Assembly (NCBI GenBank): GCA_963787425.1
Contig: CAWBCV010000001.1
Span: 1,178,001-1,242,000, forward strand
DNA from: AP-15 sp963787425
GTDB lineage: Bacteria; Pseudomonadota; Alphaproteobacteria; ATCC43930; CGMCC-115725
Direction of reading: 5' to 3'
DNA length: 64,000 nt
The notes under the pieces are model-generated. The model saw only the letters and a program-made list of their open reading frames with translations, did not search any database and had not been told where the DNA came from. Positions 26,105-34,359 of this stretch are shown here, in pieces. How positions within the stretch are numbered: the first letter of the stretch is position 1; every line of letters begins with the position of its first letter. Made by a program: the position numbers and the translations under genes.

Positions 26105-28063
26105 TCATCGAAATCCGGCCTTTTTCAGCCCTTTCAGAATCTGGTCACGGGCTTCCTCCGTGCCGAGTTGCGCGGCGAAGGTTCGGGCATCGAGAAATGG
26201 CCATAAATGCGCGACGATGGCCCGCTCGCCGTCCGCATCCTGCTGTCGGCCCATTTCCGCGTAGGCGGCGGCAAGCATCGGATGCGAGATCATCTGCGTA
26301 TTGAGACCCGGGTTGCTGGCAAGGGCACGATCGCAAGCATCGACGGCCTCGCTGTACCGGTGCAGGAAATAGTACGCCATACAGAGCCTTGCAGCGGCAA
26401 AGCCATTGGCGCGGTCAAAACGGAGGGCCCCTTCTAGCCAAGGTAATCCCTCCTCGGCTCGGCCCGCCCACACCAGGATACTCCCGCGGTGGGCATAGTT
26501 ATCCGCGTCGCTGGGATTGATTTCGATGGCACGGTCGAGCTGCCCCAGCGCAAGCTCATAGCGTTTTCTGAAAAGATCGATATCCGCGAGCACGCGATAA
26601 GCTCGCGTCGCCATCGGATCTAACGCGAGCGCCTTCTTCGCCAGCGCTTCCGCCTGTTCCAGTTCTTCCTCGCGGAATTGGGACCATCCCGATATCACGG
26701 CCTCGTAATGCGAGCCGCCGAGTGCTGCATAGGCGTCGGCGTAGTTGGGATCGAGATCGATGGCGCGCTGAAAGAGTTCGCTTGCCTCGTCGTTCGCGTC
26801 GGGCGTTGCATGCGAAAAGAAATCCCGACCGCGCAGCACATATTCGTAGGCTGCGAGGTTGCTGGTCGGTTTCGCCAGAGCGCGCTGCTGCTCGAAGCGG
26901 GTGAGCTTTACGGCCGCTGCGCCGACTACGCGCCTGGCGATGTCATCCTGGACCGCGAAGATGTCGCCGACCTCGAAATCGTATGCTTCGGACCAGACTT
27001 GCCTCCCGGTCGCGGCCTCGGTCAACGCCGCGGTGACGCGGACGCGATTGCCGGCGCGGCGAAGGCTGCCATCGAGCAGGTAACCCGCGTCCAGAAGCCG
27101 TCCGATCTCAGTAGGGGAAGCATTCGAGGCTTTGAATGGGAAGCTGGCCGATTTGGCAATCACGAGCAGGTTCGAGAAGCGGCCGAGCGCGGTAATTACG
27201 TCCTCGGTGATCCCGTCACTGAAGAAATCCTGGCCGGCATCGCTCGACAAGTTCTTGAACGGCAATACCGCCACCGACGGGCGCCCGGCGAGGTTTGCCG
27301 GCGCGGCGAGGCTCGCGACCTCGATCGGCTTGGGTGTGAAGCCGAGCCCCAACAGCCCTCGGCCTGTACCTGCGTAAAGCGCCCACGCAATAAGGGCGGC
27401 CACCATGAGTAGAGCGGCCCCTGCGGCAACCGCGTAGGGTCTTCGCCTTCTTGGACGAGGTGCCGCGGCGGCCTCGCCCACCGCGTAGGCGCGAACCGGC
27501 TCGGCGATGTTCTTGACGCGATGAGTGCCGAGCGGGCGGTAATCGAGATCGAGCTTATTCCTGACGTGCTCGTACACGGTGTGCGAAATGCAAACAGTGC
27601 CCGGCTGCGCCAGTGCCTCGAGCCGGGCGGCGATGTTGACCCCGTCACCGAAAATATCGTCGCCGTCGATGATCACGTCCCCGAGATTGACGCCGATCCG
27701 CAGCTCGAGCCGACGCTCCGGCGGGATCGGATCGTTGATCGCACGCGCGGCGCGCTGCATCTCGATCGCGCAGTTCAGCGCGTCGACGACGCTCGGAAAA
27801 TCTGCCATCAAGCTGTCGCCTGCCGTGCCGACGATCCGTCCGCCATGCGCCGCGATCAGCGGGTCGACAGCGCGGCGCAGTTCACCTAGCGCATGATGCG
27901 TGCCTCCCTCATCCTCACCCATCAGCCGGCTAAAACCGACGACATCAGCGTGCAGAATGGCCGCGAGCTTCCGTTTCCGAGAAGTCGATTCCCCCGGAAG
28001 ATGAGGCGAGTTATCGAGCAGGGCGCCCATTGCGGATGCGTTTGACCTCGCCGCAGACAACAA
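26105..28063 (-). CDS. Class III adenylate/guanylate cyclase with TolB-like and TPR domains
   Basis: A 652-residue protein. Residues ~30-200 are a class III cyclase catalytic domain with metal-binding Asp in ILHADVVGFSRLM and VGTAGDSLMADF, and the signature GDGVNIAARLEALA. A single transmembrane helix lies near residue 215 (AVAAGAALLMVAALIAWAL). Then come a TolB-like segment PSVAVLPFKNLSSDAGQDFFSDGITEDVITAL and at least three TPR-like repeats to the C-terminus. It should make a cyclic nucleotide in response to a protein partner held by the TPRs. ATGs at 28063 and 28030 are both plausible. The regulator at 41012 shares the same C-terminal architecture. Confidence 0.9.
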   Translation of the reverse strand: MLSAARSNASAMGALLDNSPHLPGESTSRKRKLAAILHADVVGFSRLMGEDEGGTHHALGELRRAVDPLIAAHGGRIVGTAGDSLMADFPSVVDALNCAIEMQRAARAINDPIPPERRLELRIGVNLGDVIIDGDDIFGDGVNIAARLEALAQPGTVCISHTVYEHVRNKLDLDYRPLGTHRVKNIAEPVRAYAVGEAAAAPRPRRRRPYAVAAGAALLMVAALIAWALYAGTGRGLLGLGFTPKPIEVASLAAPANLAGRPSVAVLPFKNLSSDAGQDFFSDGITEDVITALGRFSNLLVIAKSASFPFKASNASPTEIGRLLDAGYLLDGSLRRAGNRVRVTAALTEAATGRQVWSEAYDFEVGDIFAVQDDIARRVVGAAAVKLTRFEQQRALAKPTSNLAAYEYVLRGRDFFSHATPDANDEASELFQRAIDLDPNYADAYAALGGSHYEAVISGWSQFREEELEQAEALAKKALALDPMATRAYRVLADIDLFRKRYELALGQLDRAIEINPSDADNYAHRGSILVWAGRAEEGLPWLEGALRFDRANGFAAARLCMAYYFLHRYSEAVDACDRALASNPGLNTQMISHPMLAAAYAEMGRQQDADGERAIVAHLWPFLDARTFAAQLGTEEARDQILKGLKKAGFR

Positions 28064-28136
28064 GCACTATATTCGATGTGGTATCGGCTCGCCATGGAAA
28101 GGGCTGCGCGCGGGTCGTGCCGCGGGGAGAAAGGCC

Positions 28137-28973
28137 ATGTGGAGGACAAGACTCGGACTGAGTGCGACGGCGCTCGGTGCTCTGTTGATGACGGCTCTCG
28201 GACATCCCGCTCGGAGCGATGAACCGCGGCTCTCTATCAGCGGCTATGATCCGGTCGCCTATTTCACCGACGGGAAACCCGTTCAGGGCAAGGCCGAATT
28301 CGAATATTTGTGGCACAAGTTGCGCTGGCACTTCGCCAACGGCGAGCATCGCGATCTGTTCGTCAAGGAACCGAGCCGCTACGCGCCACAATACGACGGC
28401 TACTGCGCGATGGGCGTATCGGACGACGATGCGGCTCACAAGGACACCGTCGATCCCGAGGCTTGGGCTATTGTCGACGGCAGGCTCTATTTCACGCACA
28501 ACCAATATTGGTTGGAGGTATGGCGGGAACACTCCGATGAATACATCAAGCGGGCCGATGTCGACTGGCAGACCGTCTCTAAGCAGGCGGAGCCGGCGAT
28601 CGTCGGACCACCCTGCGCGGCTTCTCCCCCGACAACCAAGGTCGCGCTGCGCGACGGCGGTCATTGGGTGGTCGTTGCCGGGCAGGTCGCGCGCGACGCG
28701 GCCGGCGATGTCGTCGGCAAGGGCGATCTGCGGGCGCAGATCGAGCAGGTTGGCAAGAACGTCAATGCGTGCCTGGATGCCGGTGGCGCGACGGTTAAGG
28801 ATATTGTCTTTACGGTCAGTTACGTCACACAGCCTGCCGAATTCGACAAATACACCGATCTGCGTGAGCGCTACTTCGGCCCACCCTCACCGAAGAGCGC
28901 GACAGTCCCAGTACCGCAGTTATCCAACCCCGATCTACTGGTGCAGGTCGAGGCGTTCGCTGCGATCCAGTAA
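28137..28973 (+). CDS. Exported YHS-domain/RidA-domain fusion protein
   Basis: A 278-residue protein with an N-terminal signal segment (about residues 1-27, ending PARSDE). A YHS-type metal-binding domain follows, with ISGYDPVAYFTDGKPVQGKAEF and YCAMGVSDD. The second half, from about residue 165, is a RidA/YjgF-like domain with VVVAGQVARDA, and ends in VPQLSNPDLLVQVEAFAAIQ. Neither part alone predicts an export route, so an exported RidA domain is unusual. It starts about 75 bp upstream of and divergent from the cyclase gene. Cytosolic RidA proteins deaminate reactive imines; here the active Arg is not obvious. Confidence 0.8.
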   Translation: MWRTRLGLSATALGALLMTALGHPARSDEPRLSISGYDPVAYFTDGKPVQGKAEFEYLWHKLRWHFANGEHRDLFVKEPSRYAPQYDGYCAMGVSDDDAAHKDTVDPEAWAIVDGRLYFTHNQYWLEVWREHSDEYIKRADVDWQTVSKQAEPAIVGPPCAASPPTTKVALRDGGHWVVVAGQVARDAAGDVVGKGDLRAQIEQVGKNVNACLDAGGATVKDIVFTVSYVTQPAEFDKYTDLRERYFGPPSPKSATVPVPQLSNPDLLVQVEAFAAIQ

Positions 28974-28988
28974 CGAGATTCGCTCGGC

Positions 28989-30368
28989 CTAAATCTCGCC
29001 TTCCTGCTTCAGCATGCGCACAGTATTGCGCACAGCCTTGACCGTGTCGTAGAGTTCGGCTTCGCCGTGGGTGGCGGAGATGAGGCCGCCCGGGCTGCCG
29101 CTAAAGTCTACCCCACCGGTCATCATCGCCAGCCGCAATTTGTGCACGACCCCAGCCTGATGGTTGCCGGCCATGGTCTCGGCCGGTTGCGCCAGCGGAT
29201 CGAAGCGGGTCGGGACGATTGCCCGGTGGTCGGGGTTGGTGAAGATATGGAAGTTCGAAAACATGCTGTAGGCCGCCCACGGCACGTGCTCTTCTTCGAA
29301 GACTTCGTTGATCCGCCGACATAGGGTGTCAGAGTAGCGGTTGGCGTGCGCGCAGGCGTCGGTCGTTCCGACGATTTCGAGTGCCGCAACCCCGGCGGCG
29401 GCCGACAGCGGGTTGGCGTTGAACGTGCCCTGATGGGAGATCTTCTCGCGGTCGGAAGCTTTGGTGACCTGGAAGTCGAGCAAGTCGAGAAGGTCCTTGC
29501 GGCCGGCAACCGCGCCGCCCGGCAACCCACCGGCGAGGATCTTCGCCAAGGTTGTCAGATCGGGCCGGATGCCGTATTCGGCCTGTGCACCGCCCGGCGA
29601 GACGCGAAAGCCGGTGACGACCTCGTCGAAGATCAGGACGACGCGATGCTGCCGGGTCAATTCACGCAGTGTTGTCAGGAATTTCGGGTCGATCGGCAGC
29701 CGTGCGCCATGGGCGCCCGTCGGCTCGATGATCGCCGCGGCAATGTCGTCGTTCTCGTCGAGCAGGCGAGCGAGCCCCTCGGCATCGTTCTGCTCCGCCA
29801 ATAGGAGACCACCTGCAACCCCCGACAGGACACCCGGTGTCGGGCTGCCGTCGAAATGGCTCGCATAGCCCGAAGTCATGTGATCGTGCCAGCCGTGAAA
29901 GTGATGCTTGAAGCGTATCAGCTTCGACTTGCCGGTGAAGGCGCGGGCGAGCCGCACGGCCATCAGGGTGGCCTCGGTGCCCGACGACGTGAAGCGCACC
30001 CGCTCGGCCGATGGGACGAGCTTCAGGACCCACTCCGCCCAGGCGATCTCGGTCTCGTGCGAGGCGCCGAAATGGGTGCCGCGCTCGATTTGCTGCTTGA
30101 CCGCCTCGACGACCTTCGGATGGCTGTGGCCGAGCAAGAGCGCGCCGTGGCCGCCGAAATAGTCGACGTAGCAATTACCGTCGACATCCCATTTCCGCGG
30201 CCCGTTCGCCCGCGTGATATAAAGCCCGTAGGGCTCGATATAGCGCGAATCATGGGTGACGCCGCTGGGGAACAGCCGGCTCGCTTTCTCGGAAGCGGCC
30301 GCCGAGCCCGGGGTTGCGGCCCGATAGGCGGCGATGATCGGCGAATTCGTCGTCAGGGTGTCGGGCAT
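28989..30368 (-). CDS. Class III aminotransferase, glutamate-1-semialdehyde aminomutase-like
   Basis: A 459-residue PLP enzyme. GGHGALLLGHSHPKVVEA and RFTSSGTEATLMAVRLARAFTG bind cofactor phosphate, the Asp in LIFDEVVTGFRV pairs with the pyridine nitrogen, and the Schiff-base Lys is in LAKILAGGLPGGAVAGR. It belongs to the HemL-like group that also includes other aminomutases and aspartate aminotransferase-family proteins, so heme synthesis is not assured. ATG 30368 is chosen because homology starts after it. Upstream on the same strand lie a 23-codon ORF and a terminator (30437-30579), which may regulate it. Confidence 0.9.
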   Translation of the reverse strand: MPDTLTTNSPIIAAYRAATPGSAAASEKASRLFPSGVTHDSRYIEPYGLYITRANGPRKWDVDGNCYVDYFGGHGALLLGHSHPKVVEAVKQQIERGTHFGASHETEIAWAEWVLKLVPSAERVRFTSSGTEATLMAVRLARAFTGKSKLIRFKHHFHGWHDHMTSGYASHFDGSPTPGVLSGVAGGLLLAEQNDAEGLARLLDENDDIAAAIIEPTGAHGARLPIDPKFLTTLRELTRQHRVVLIFDEVVTGFRVSPGGAQAEYGIRPDLTTLAKILAGGLPGGAVAGRKDLLDLLDFQVTKASDREKISHQGTFNANPLSAAAGVAALEIVGTTDACAHANRYSDTLCRRINEVFEEEHVPWAAYSMFSNFHIFTNPDHRAIVPTRFDPLAQPAETMAGNHQAGVVHKLRLAMMTGGVDFSGSPGGLISATHGEAELYDTVKAVRNTVRMLKQEGEI

Positions 30369-30436
30369 GGCGGCCACGCTCCTCGATCGCAAGAGGGTTG
30401 ACAATGTTAGGCCCAATGCCGCGCCGGGCCAATGAG

Positions 30437-30460
30437 AAAGGCCGCCCGAGGGCGGCCTTT
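30437..30460 (-). terminator. Rho-independent terminator after the small ORF
   Basis: AAAGGCCGCCC and GGGCGGCCTTT form an 11-bp perfect stem with a GA loop. The last arm is followed on the minus strand by CTC rather than a long T-run, but the palindrome is strong and GC-rich. It lies 47 bp downstream of the stop of the 23-codon ORF and about 70 bp before the aminotransferase start, so it could end a short transcript or act as an attenuator. Confidence 0.65.
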
Positions 30461-30507
30461 CCGTTAACCGATAACCAGCGGCCAATCACGGCCGCGAGCC
30501 GTCGCCC

Positions 30508-30579
30508 TCAGGCGAGGACCTCCAGGTGAGTGGGGATCCTGGTCACGGCAGCGGATGACCGCGGTTTAGGGATAGACAC
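30508..30579 (-). CDS. 23-codon small ORF with an exceptionally strong ribosome site
   Basis: The frame GTG 30579 to TGA 30508 encodes a basic peptide beginning MSIPKPRSSA and ending THLEVLA. A 15-base perfect complement of the 16S rRNA 3' end precedes it, with AGGAGG 7 bases before the GTG. A strong terminator follows. That combination argues for a real translated short gene or a leader peptide for the aminotransferase downstream. I do not recognise the peptide family. It has no run of one amino acid that would mark a classical attenuator. Confidence 0.55.
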   Translation of the reverse strand: MSIPKPRSSAAVTRIPTHLEVLA

Positions 30580-30580
30580 A

Positions 30581-30595
30581 GGATCACCTCCTTTC
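30581..30595 (-). promoter_or_regulatory. Extended Shine-Dalgarno, 15-base match to the 16S rRNA 3' end
   Basis: On the minus strand the sequence GAAAGGAGGTGATCC is complementary to the whole 3' tail of alphaproteobacterial 16S rRNA. Ordinary sites match only 4-7 bases. It is placed correctly for the GTG at 30579. The surrounding sequence does not resemble 16S rRNA, so this is not an rRNA remnant. Confidence 0.75.
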
Positions 30596-30736
30596 AGTTG
30601 TTGCGACGAAGAGCTGTAACTTACGAAAAACACCGCAACACGACAAGCGATCTTATTCTCAATCACGGCGTTCTCTGCGCGCCGCTTTTCGCGCTACACT
30701 CGGGAAAACCTAGGAATTCAGCCAAAAGGAGTGACA

Positions 30737-31906
30737 ATGCGCCGCAGCGAAGACCGCATCCTGACGACACATACCGGCAGCCTGCCGCGCCCGCCGGATC
30801 TTACCCGTCTCTACGTGCGCCGAGCGAGAGGAGAATCGGTCGACGCCGCCGAGATCGAAAAACTTGGCCGGGAGGCGTTGCGTTCAATCCTGCGCAAGCA
30901 GGCCGCGGCAGGGGTCGACATCGGCAACAACGGCGAGCAGCAGCGCGAGGGGTTTTTCCTGCACATTCGCCATCGCATGAGCGGGTTTGGCGGATCGTGG
31001 CAGCGCCGGACGCGCGCCGACGCGCTGCGCTATCCGGTCTTCAAGCGAATGATGGAGGAGCAGCTCGCCGCCAAGGAGGCGGTCAGCAACATGGGGCCGC
31101 CAAAGGCGATTGGCGAAATTTGCTATCTGGGTACAGAGGCGATCGAGGCCGAATGCGCCGATTTCGCGGCGGCTCTTGCCGAGACCGACACCCGTTTCCT
31201 TGAGCCGTTCCTCACCGCGCCCTCACCAGGGATCATCGCCGGCGCGATGAAGAACGAGCATTACGATACCGAAGAGGCCTATCTCGACGCGCTGGGCGCG
31301 GCCCTCAAACCCGAATACGAGACGATCGTGCAGCGCGGCTTTCTCTTGCAGCTCGATTGCCCCGATCTGGCTCTCGAGCGCCACCTCTCGTATCAGGACC
31401 GGCCGCTTGGTGATTTCCTCGGATTTGTCGAGCGGGTAGTCGCGACGATCAATAAGGCCCTGGAGAATGTGCCGCGCGACCGCGTCCGGCTGCATGTCTG
31501 CTGGGGCAATTACGAAGGGCCGCACGATTGCGATGTGCCGCTGGCCGACATCTTGCCGGTCATCGAACAGGCCAATGTCGGCGGCTTCTTCTTTCCTTTC
31601 GCCAACCCACGGCACGCCCATGAATACCGCGTATTCGAGAAACTGCCGCTCGCCGACGACCAGATCATCATCGCCGGGGTAATCGACAGCCTGACCAATT
31701 TCGTCGAGCACCCCGAAGCCGTTGCCGACCGACTCGAACGCGTGGCGAGGGCTGTTGGCGACCCGCATCGCGTCATTGCCGGCACCGATTGCGGGTTCGA
31801 TACTTCGGCGGGAATGGGCCGCGTAGCCGAAGACGTCGTCTGGGCCAAGCTCAAATCATTGGCCGAAGGCGCCCGCCTCGCCTCCCGGCGGCTGGGGATG
31901 CATTGA
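30737..31906 (+). CDS. Cobalamin-independent methionine synthase (MetE C-terminal)-like protein
   Basis: A 389-residue protein similar to the MetE C-terminal domain. It opens DRILTTHTGSLPRPPDL, has QLDCPDLALERH, and the metal-binding residues are suggested by RLHVCWGNYEGPH (His/Cys) and by FAGTDCGFDT-like VIAGTDCGFDTSAG (Cys near the C-terminus). Such stand-alone homologues often act as methyltransferases on other substrates or as epoxyalkane:CoM-like enzymes. ATG 30737 with AAAGGA at the right spacing is chosen over GTG 30731. The next gene, an SDR, begins 4 bases after the stop, so this is an operon. Confidence 0.85.
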   Translation: MRRSEDRILTTHTGSLPRPPDLTRLYVRRARGESVDAAEIEKLGREALRSILRKQAAAGVDIGNNGEQQREGFFLHIRHRMSGFGGSWQRRTRADALRYPVFKRMMEEQLAAKEAVSNMGPPKAIGEICYLGTEAIEAECADFAAALAETDTRFLEPFLTAPSPGIIAGAMKNEHYDTEEAYLDALGAALKPEYETIVQRGFLLQLDCPDLALERHLSYQDRPLGDFLGFVERVVATINKALENVPRDRVRLHVCWGNYEGPHDCDVPLADILPVIEQANVGGFFFPFANPRHAHEYRVFEKLPLADDQIIIAGVIDSLTNFVEHPEAVADRLERVARAVGDPHRVIAGTDCGFDTSAGMGRVAEDVVWAKLKSLAEGARLASRRLGMH

Positions 31907-31910
31907 AAAC

Positions 31911-32666
31911 ATGTATGCGCTGAACGGACGGGCCGGACTGGTCACCGGCGCGGGCGGCGGCATCGGACGCGAAATCGCGCGGCGCTTGGCGCGCGAGGAT
32001 ATGGCGATTGCCGTGCTCGACCGCGACGGCGCAGCTGCGGAGGCCATTGCTGCCGAAATCGGCGGTCTCGCCGTGAGGGCCGATGTGACCTCCGAAGACG
32101 AGGTGGGCCGTGCTGTCGAGACCGTCCTCGCCGGTCTCGGGCGGATCGATCTGTTGGTCAACAATGCCGGAGTGGCTTGGATGGGGCCGGCGCTGGAGAT
32201 GCCGCTCGAGGCATTCCAGGTGATGCTGCGGGTCAATGTCGAAGGCGTTTTTATTGTCAGCCGCGCCGTGCTGCCGCACATGATCGCGCGCCGCTCGGGC
32301 TCGATCGCGAACCTCGCTTCGTGGGCCGGCAAGACTGGCAATGCCTATTTCGCGGGCTACAGCGCCAGCAAATTCGCGGTGATTGGCTTGACCCAGGCTT
32401 TGGCGCGCGAGATGGCGCCGCATGGCATCCGGGTCAATGCGATTTGCCCCGGGATCGTCGTCGACACTGCGATGCGGACGGCAATAGAGTTGCAGCAGCG
32501 GCAATACGGGCTATCTGAAACCGGCGAGCGGGAGAAGTCGATCCCGATTGGGCGCGTTTCGGTGCCGCAAGATGTGGCGCGGGTCGCCGCCTTTCTCGCC
32601 TCCGACGAATTGTCTTACATGACTGGCGAGTTGGTCAATCTTTCCGGAGGCTTACTGATGGATTGA
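31911..32666 (+). CDS. Short-chain dehydrogenase/reductase (SDR)
   Basis: A 251-residue classical SDR. TGAGGGIGREIARR binds the cofactor, and an Asp after strand 2 (VLDRDG) suggests NAD(H) preference. The sequence has NNAG, the catalytic YSASKFAV and NAICPGIVVDT, and the tail YMTGELVNLSGG closes the fold. The start is only 4 bases from the MetE-like gene's stop, so the two should be co-transcribed and may handle the same metabolite. The substrate is unknown. Confidence 0.93.
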   Translation: MYALNGRAGLVTGAGGGIGREIARRLAREDMAIAVLDRDGAAAEAIAAEIGGLAVRADVTSEDEVGRAVETVLAGLGRIDLLVNNAGVAWMGPALEMPLEAFQVMLRVNVEGVFIVSRAVLPHMIARRSGSIANLASWAGKTGNAYFAGYSASKFAVIGLTQALAREMAPHGIRVNAICPGIVVDTAMRTAIELQQRQYGLSETGEREKSIPIGRVSVPQDVARVAAFLASDELSYMTGELVNLSGGLLMD

Positions 32667-32767
32667 ACGCTGCCGTTCCACACAGATTACACCAGCGAGC
32701 AGCGGAGGTGTTAGCGATAACGCACAGATTTGCCGAATGTGCCAAATACCAACTGCCGGCAGTGGGA

Positions 32768-33390
32768 TCAGAGTTTTCGCGCTTGAGAATGAGCCCCGGT
32801 CGCGACTTCACTTTGCACCACCCGTAGGATCGGCCTGGCCAATGCGCGCGCCAGCCGTTCATCAAGCGTCGCTACGTTGAACGGTTTGCGAATGATGTTT
32901 CGGTGCCGATTTCCTCTCCGGCCTGCAGCTCAGCATGACTCGTCATCATCAGGGTACGCAGGCCGGGTCGAAGGCTGCGGACGATTTTGACGAGCGACGC
33001 GCCATTGGTCCCGGGCATGACGTAGTCTACGAGCATCGCGTCGAAACCTCCGTCGCGCCGCAGGATTGCGAGCGACTTGTCGGCATCGGCAGCCAGTTCG
33101 ACGGAATAACCACGCTCAGTCAACATCTCCCCGGTCATTTGCCGTACATCACGATCGTCATCGACGACCAGAATGCGCGCCCGTCGCCGGGTCGTCTGGC
33201 GCGTCGAACCGGAATCCGGCTGCACCGCGATCGGTAGTGATTTCGCTCTGGGCAACAACAATGTTACCGTGGTGCCTTCGCCCGGCTTGCTCTCGATTCG
33301 GACGTCGCCGGCGGATTGTGCGGCGAGGCCATGCACCCGTGACAAGCCGAGCCCGGAGCCAAGGCCAACCTCCCGGATGTCCCGATATCA
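32768..33390 (-). pseudogene. Remnant of a hybrid histidine kinase (ATPase end plus receiver domain)
   Basis: The frame retains the G2-box end of a HATPase domain (REVGLGSGLGLSRVHGLA) and a receiver domain with the acidic pair in ILVVDDDRD and phospho-acceptor Asp in AMLVDYVMPG. The sensor and dimerisation regions are missing, and the gene is cut at about 33390 by the sugar transferase remnant. Near 32901-32915 a one-base shift breaks the receiver; the next frame gives HRNIIRKPFNVATLDERL, the expected receiver end, and stops at 32768. Both defects show real decay. Confidence 0.8.
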
Positions 33391-33662
33391 CCGTATTATC
33401 GTTTCAAAAGAATAATCGACGCGTCTGCAGTCACGATCTTAATCCTCTTGCTGCTGCTCTTGTTGGTAATCGCCGCCATCTTAGTCATTCTCGATGCCGG
33501 GTCGCCGCTATTGTTCTGGCAGCAGCGCATTGGGCGGGGTGGCCGCGAGTTGCAGATTTACAAGTTGCGCACGTTACGACCGCCGTTTGATCGGAGTGGC
33601 CAGCGGATGCCGGAGGAAGAACGGCTCTCTTGGATTGGTCGACTGCTCCGCCAGACACGAAC
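33381..33662 (+). pseudogene. Remnant of an exopolysaccharide sugar transferase
   Basis: The segment encodes YRFKRIIDA, a hydrophobic helix (LLLLLLLVIAAILVILDA), then SPLLFWQQRIGRGGRELQIYKLRTL, the hallmark of bacterial undecaprenyl-phosphate sugar transferases. After RLLRQTR the similarity stops abruptly. Relatives have well over 150 more residues before this helix and a catalytic tail after it, so both ends are missing. It overlaps the end of the kinase remnant at about 33381-33390, marking a recombination joint. Confidence 0.75.
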
Positions 33663-33769
33663 CGCGTATCCCCTGCCCGGGCCGCCGCTTGCATCGCGGG
33701 CGCCGGCGGGTCGTTCGCATGCGCGCTCGCGATTATGCCGCCGCGACCGCGCGGCGGCGCAGATTCCGG

Positions 33770-33967
33770 CGCGCCGGTCTGGTCGAATGACTGCCGGTCC
33801 ACGACGTAGACAATCCGGTCAGAAGCTGCCTTGGCATTGAAAAGGCGGATCGACAGCGTCTGCTCGTCGAGCGGGAAATACCTGAGATCGAACTCGTCCG
33901 TGAAGTCGCCGCGGATGCGCCAGAGCTTGTAGACCGTGCCGTCGTTCTGCTCTCGAAAGCACCGCAT
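33770..33967 (-). pseudogene. Fragment similar to pentameric ligand-gated ion channel extracellular domain
   Basis: About 60 residues match the extracellular part of prokaryotic Cys-loop-type channels: WRIRGDFTDEFDLRYFPLDEQTLSIRLFNAK. The core FPLDEQ corresponds to the conserved Phe-Pro-Phe-Asp-x-Gln of these receptors. No transmembrane domain is attached, and the frame continues into an unrelated Ala-rich tail. I read it as debris of a channel-like gene. Confidence is moderate because the match is short. Confidence 0.55.
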
Positions 33968-34337
33968 CGTCGGCGCTGTCGCTGCCGTCTCGCATTGTCT
34001 CGACGTGTGAACACCGTCACACGAGGCGAAGTCTTAATAATCACGTGATCCGTGCAACGAGATGGTCGCACCCCTTCGCGAAAGGGACCGAGGGTTGGAA
34101 TTCTACAGATCGCGGAAGTCAGGTTCGTAATGGACTCGCCGCTGGAGAGGGAGGGAGGTTCTCTCAGCCTCTCTCGCGGAGGAGCCGCATTCGATCTCAA
34201 GGCTGCCACATGGCGCGTTGACAGCATCCCGGCGTCGAAATCGATTTTCTCTGTCGAAACCCCACGTAAATCCACCGCACCGTCGAACTCCGTTCACTGC
34301 GCTCGCCCTCCGGCTTGACGACTCGCTGGCGGCACAT
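33968..34337. other. Intergenic stretch without a recognisable gene
   Basis: No frame here resembles a known protein. A short fragment near 34085-34110 (gggaccgagggttgg) recalls the T-arm of a tRNA but cannot be folded into one. The stretch separates the decayed kinase/transferase/channel region from the intact TetR gene, whose promoter probably lies in its last 100 bases. Confidence 0.5.
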
Positions 34338-34359
34338 TAAATGACTTTCGGGTCATTTA
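34338..34359. promoter_or_regulatory. Predicted TetR operator overlapping the regulator's start
   Basis: TAAATGAC (34338-34345) and GTCATTTA (34352-34359) are perfect 8-bp inverted arms with a 6-base spacer. Length and symmetry fit a TetR-family dimer site. It covers the first possible ATG (34341) and ends at the second (34359), which suggests tight autoregulation and that translation starts at 34359 or 34371. Confidence 0.65.

Noticed and set aside
30581..30595. Match to the 3' end of 16S rRNA on the plus strand
   Set aside because: Only 15 bases match and the preceding sequence is unlike 16S rRNA; it makes sense as an extended ribosome site on the minus strand.
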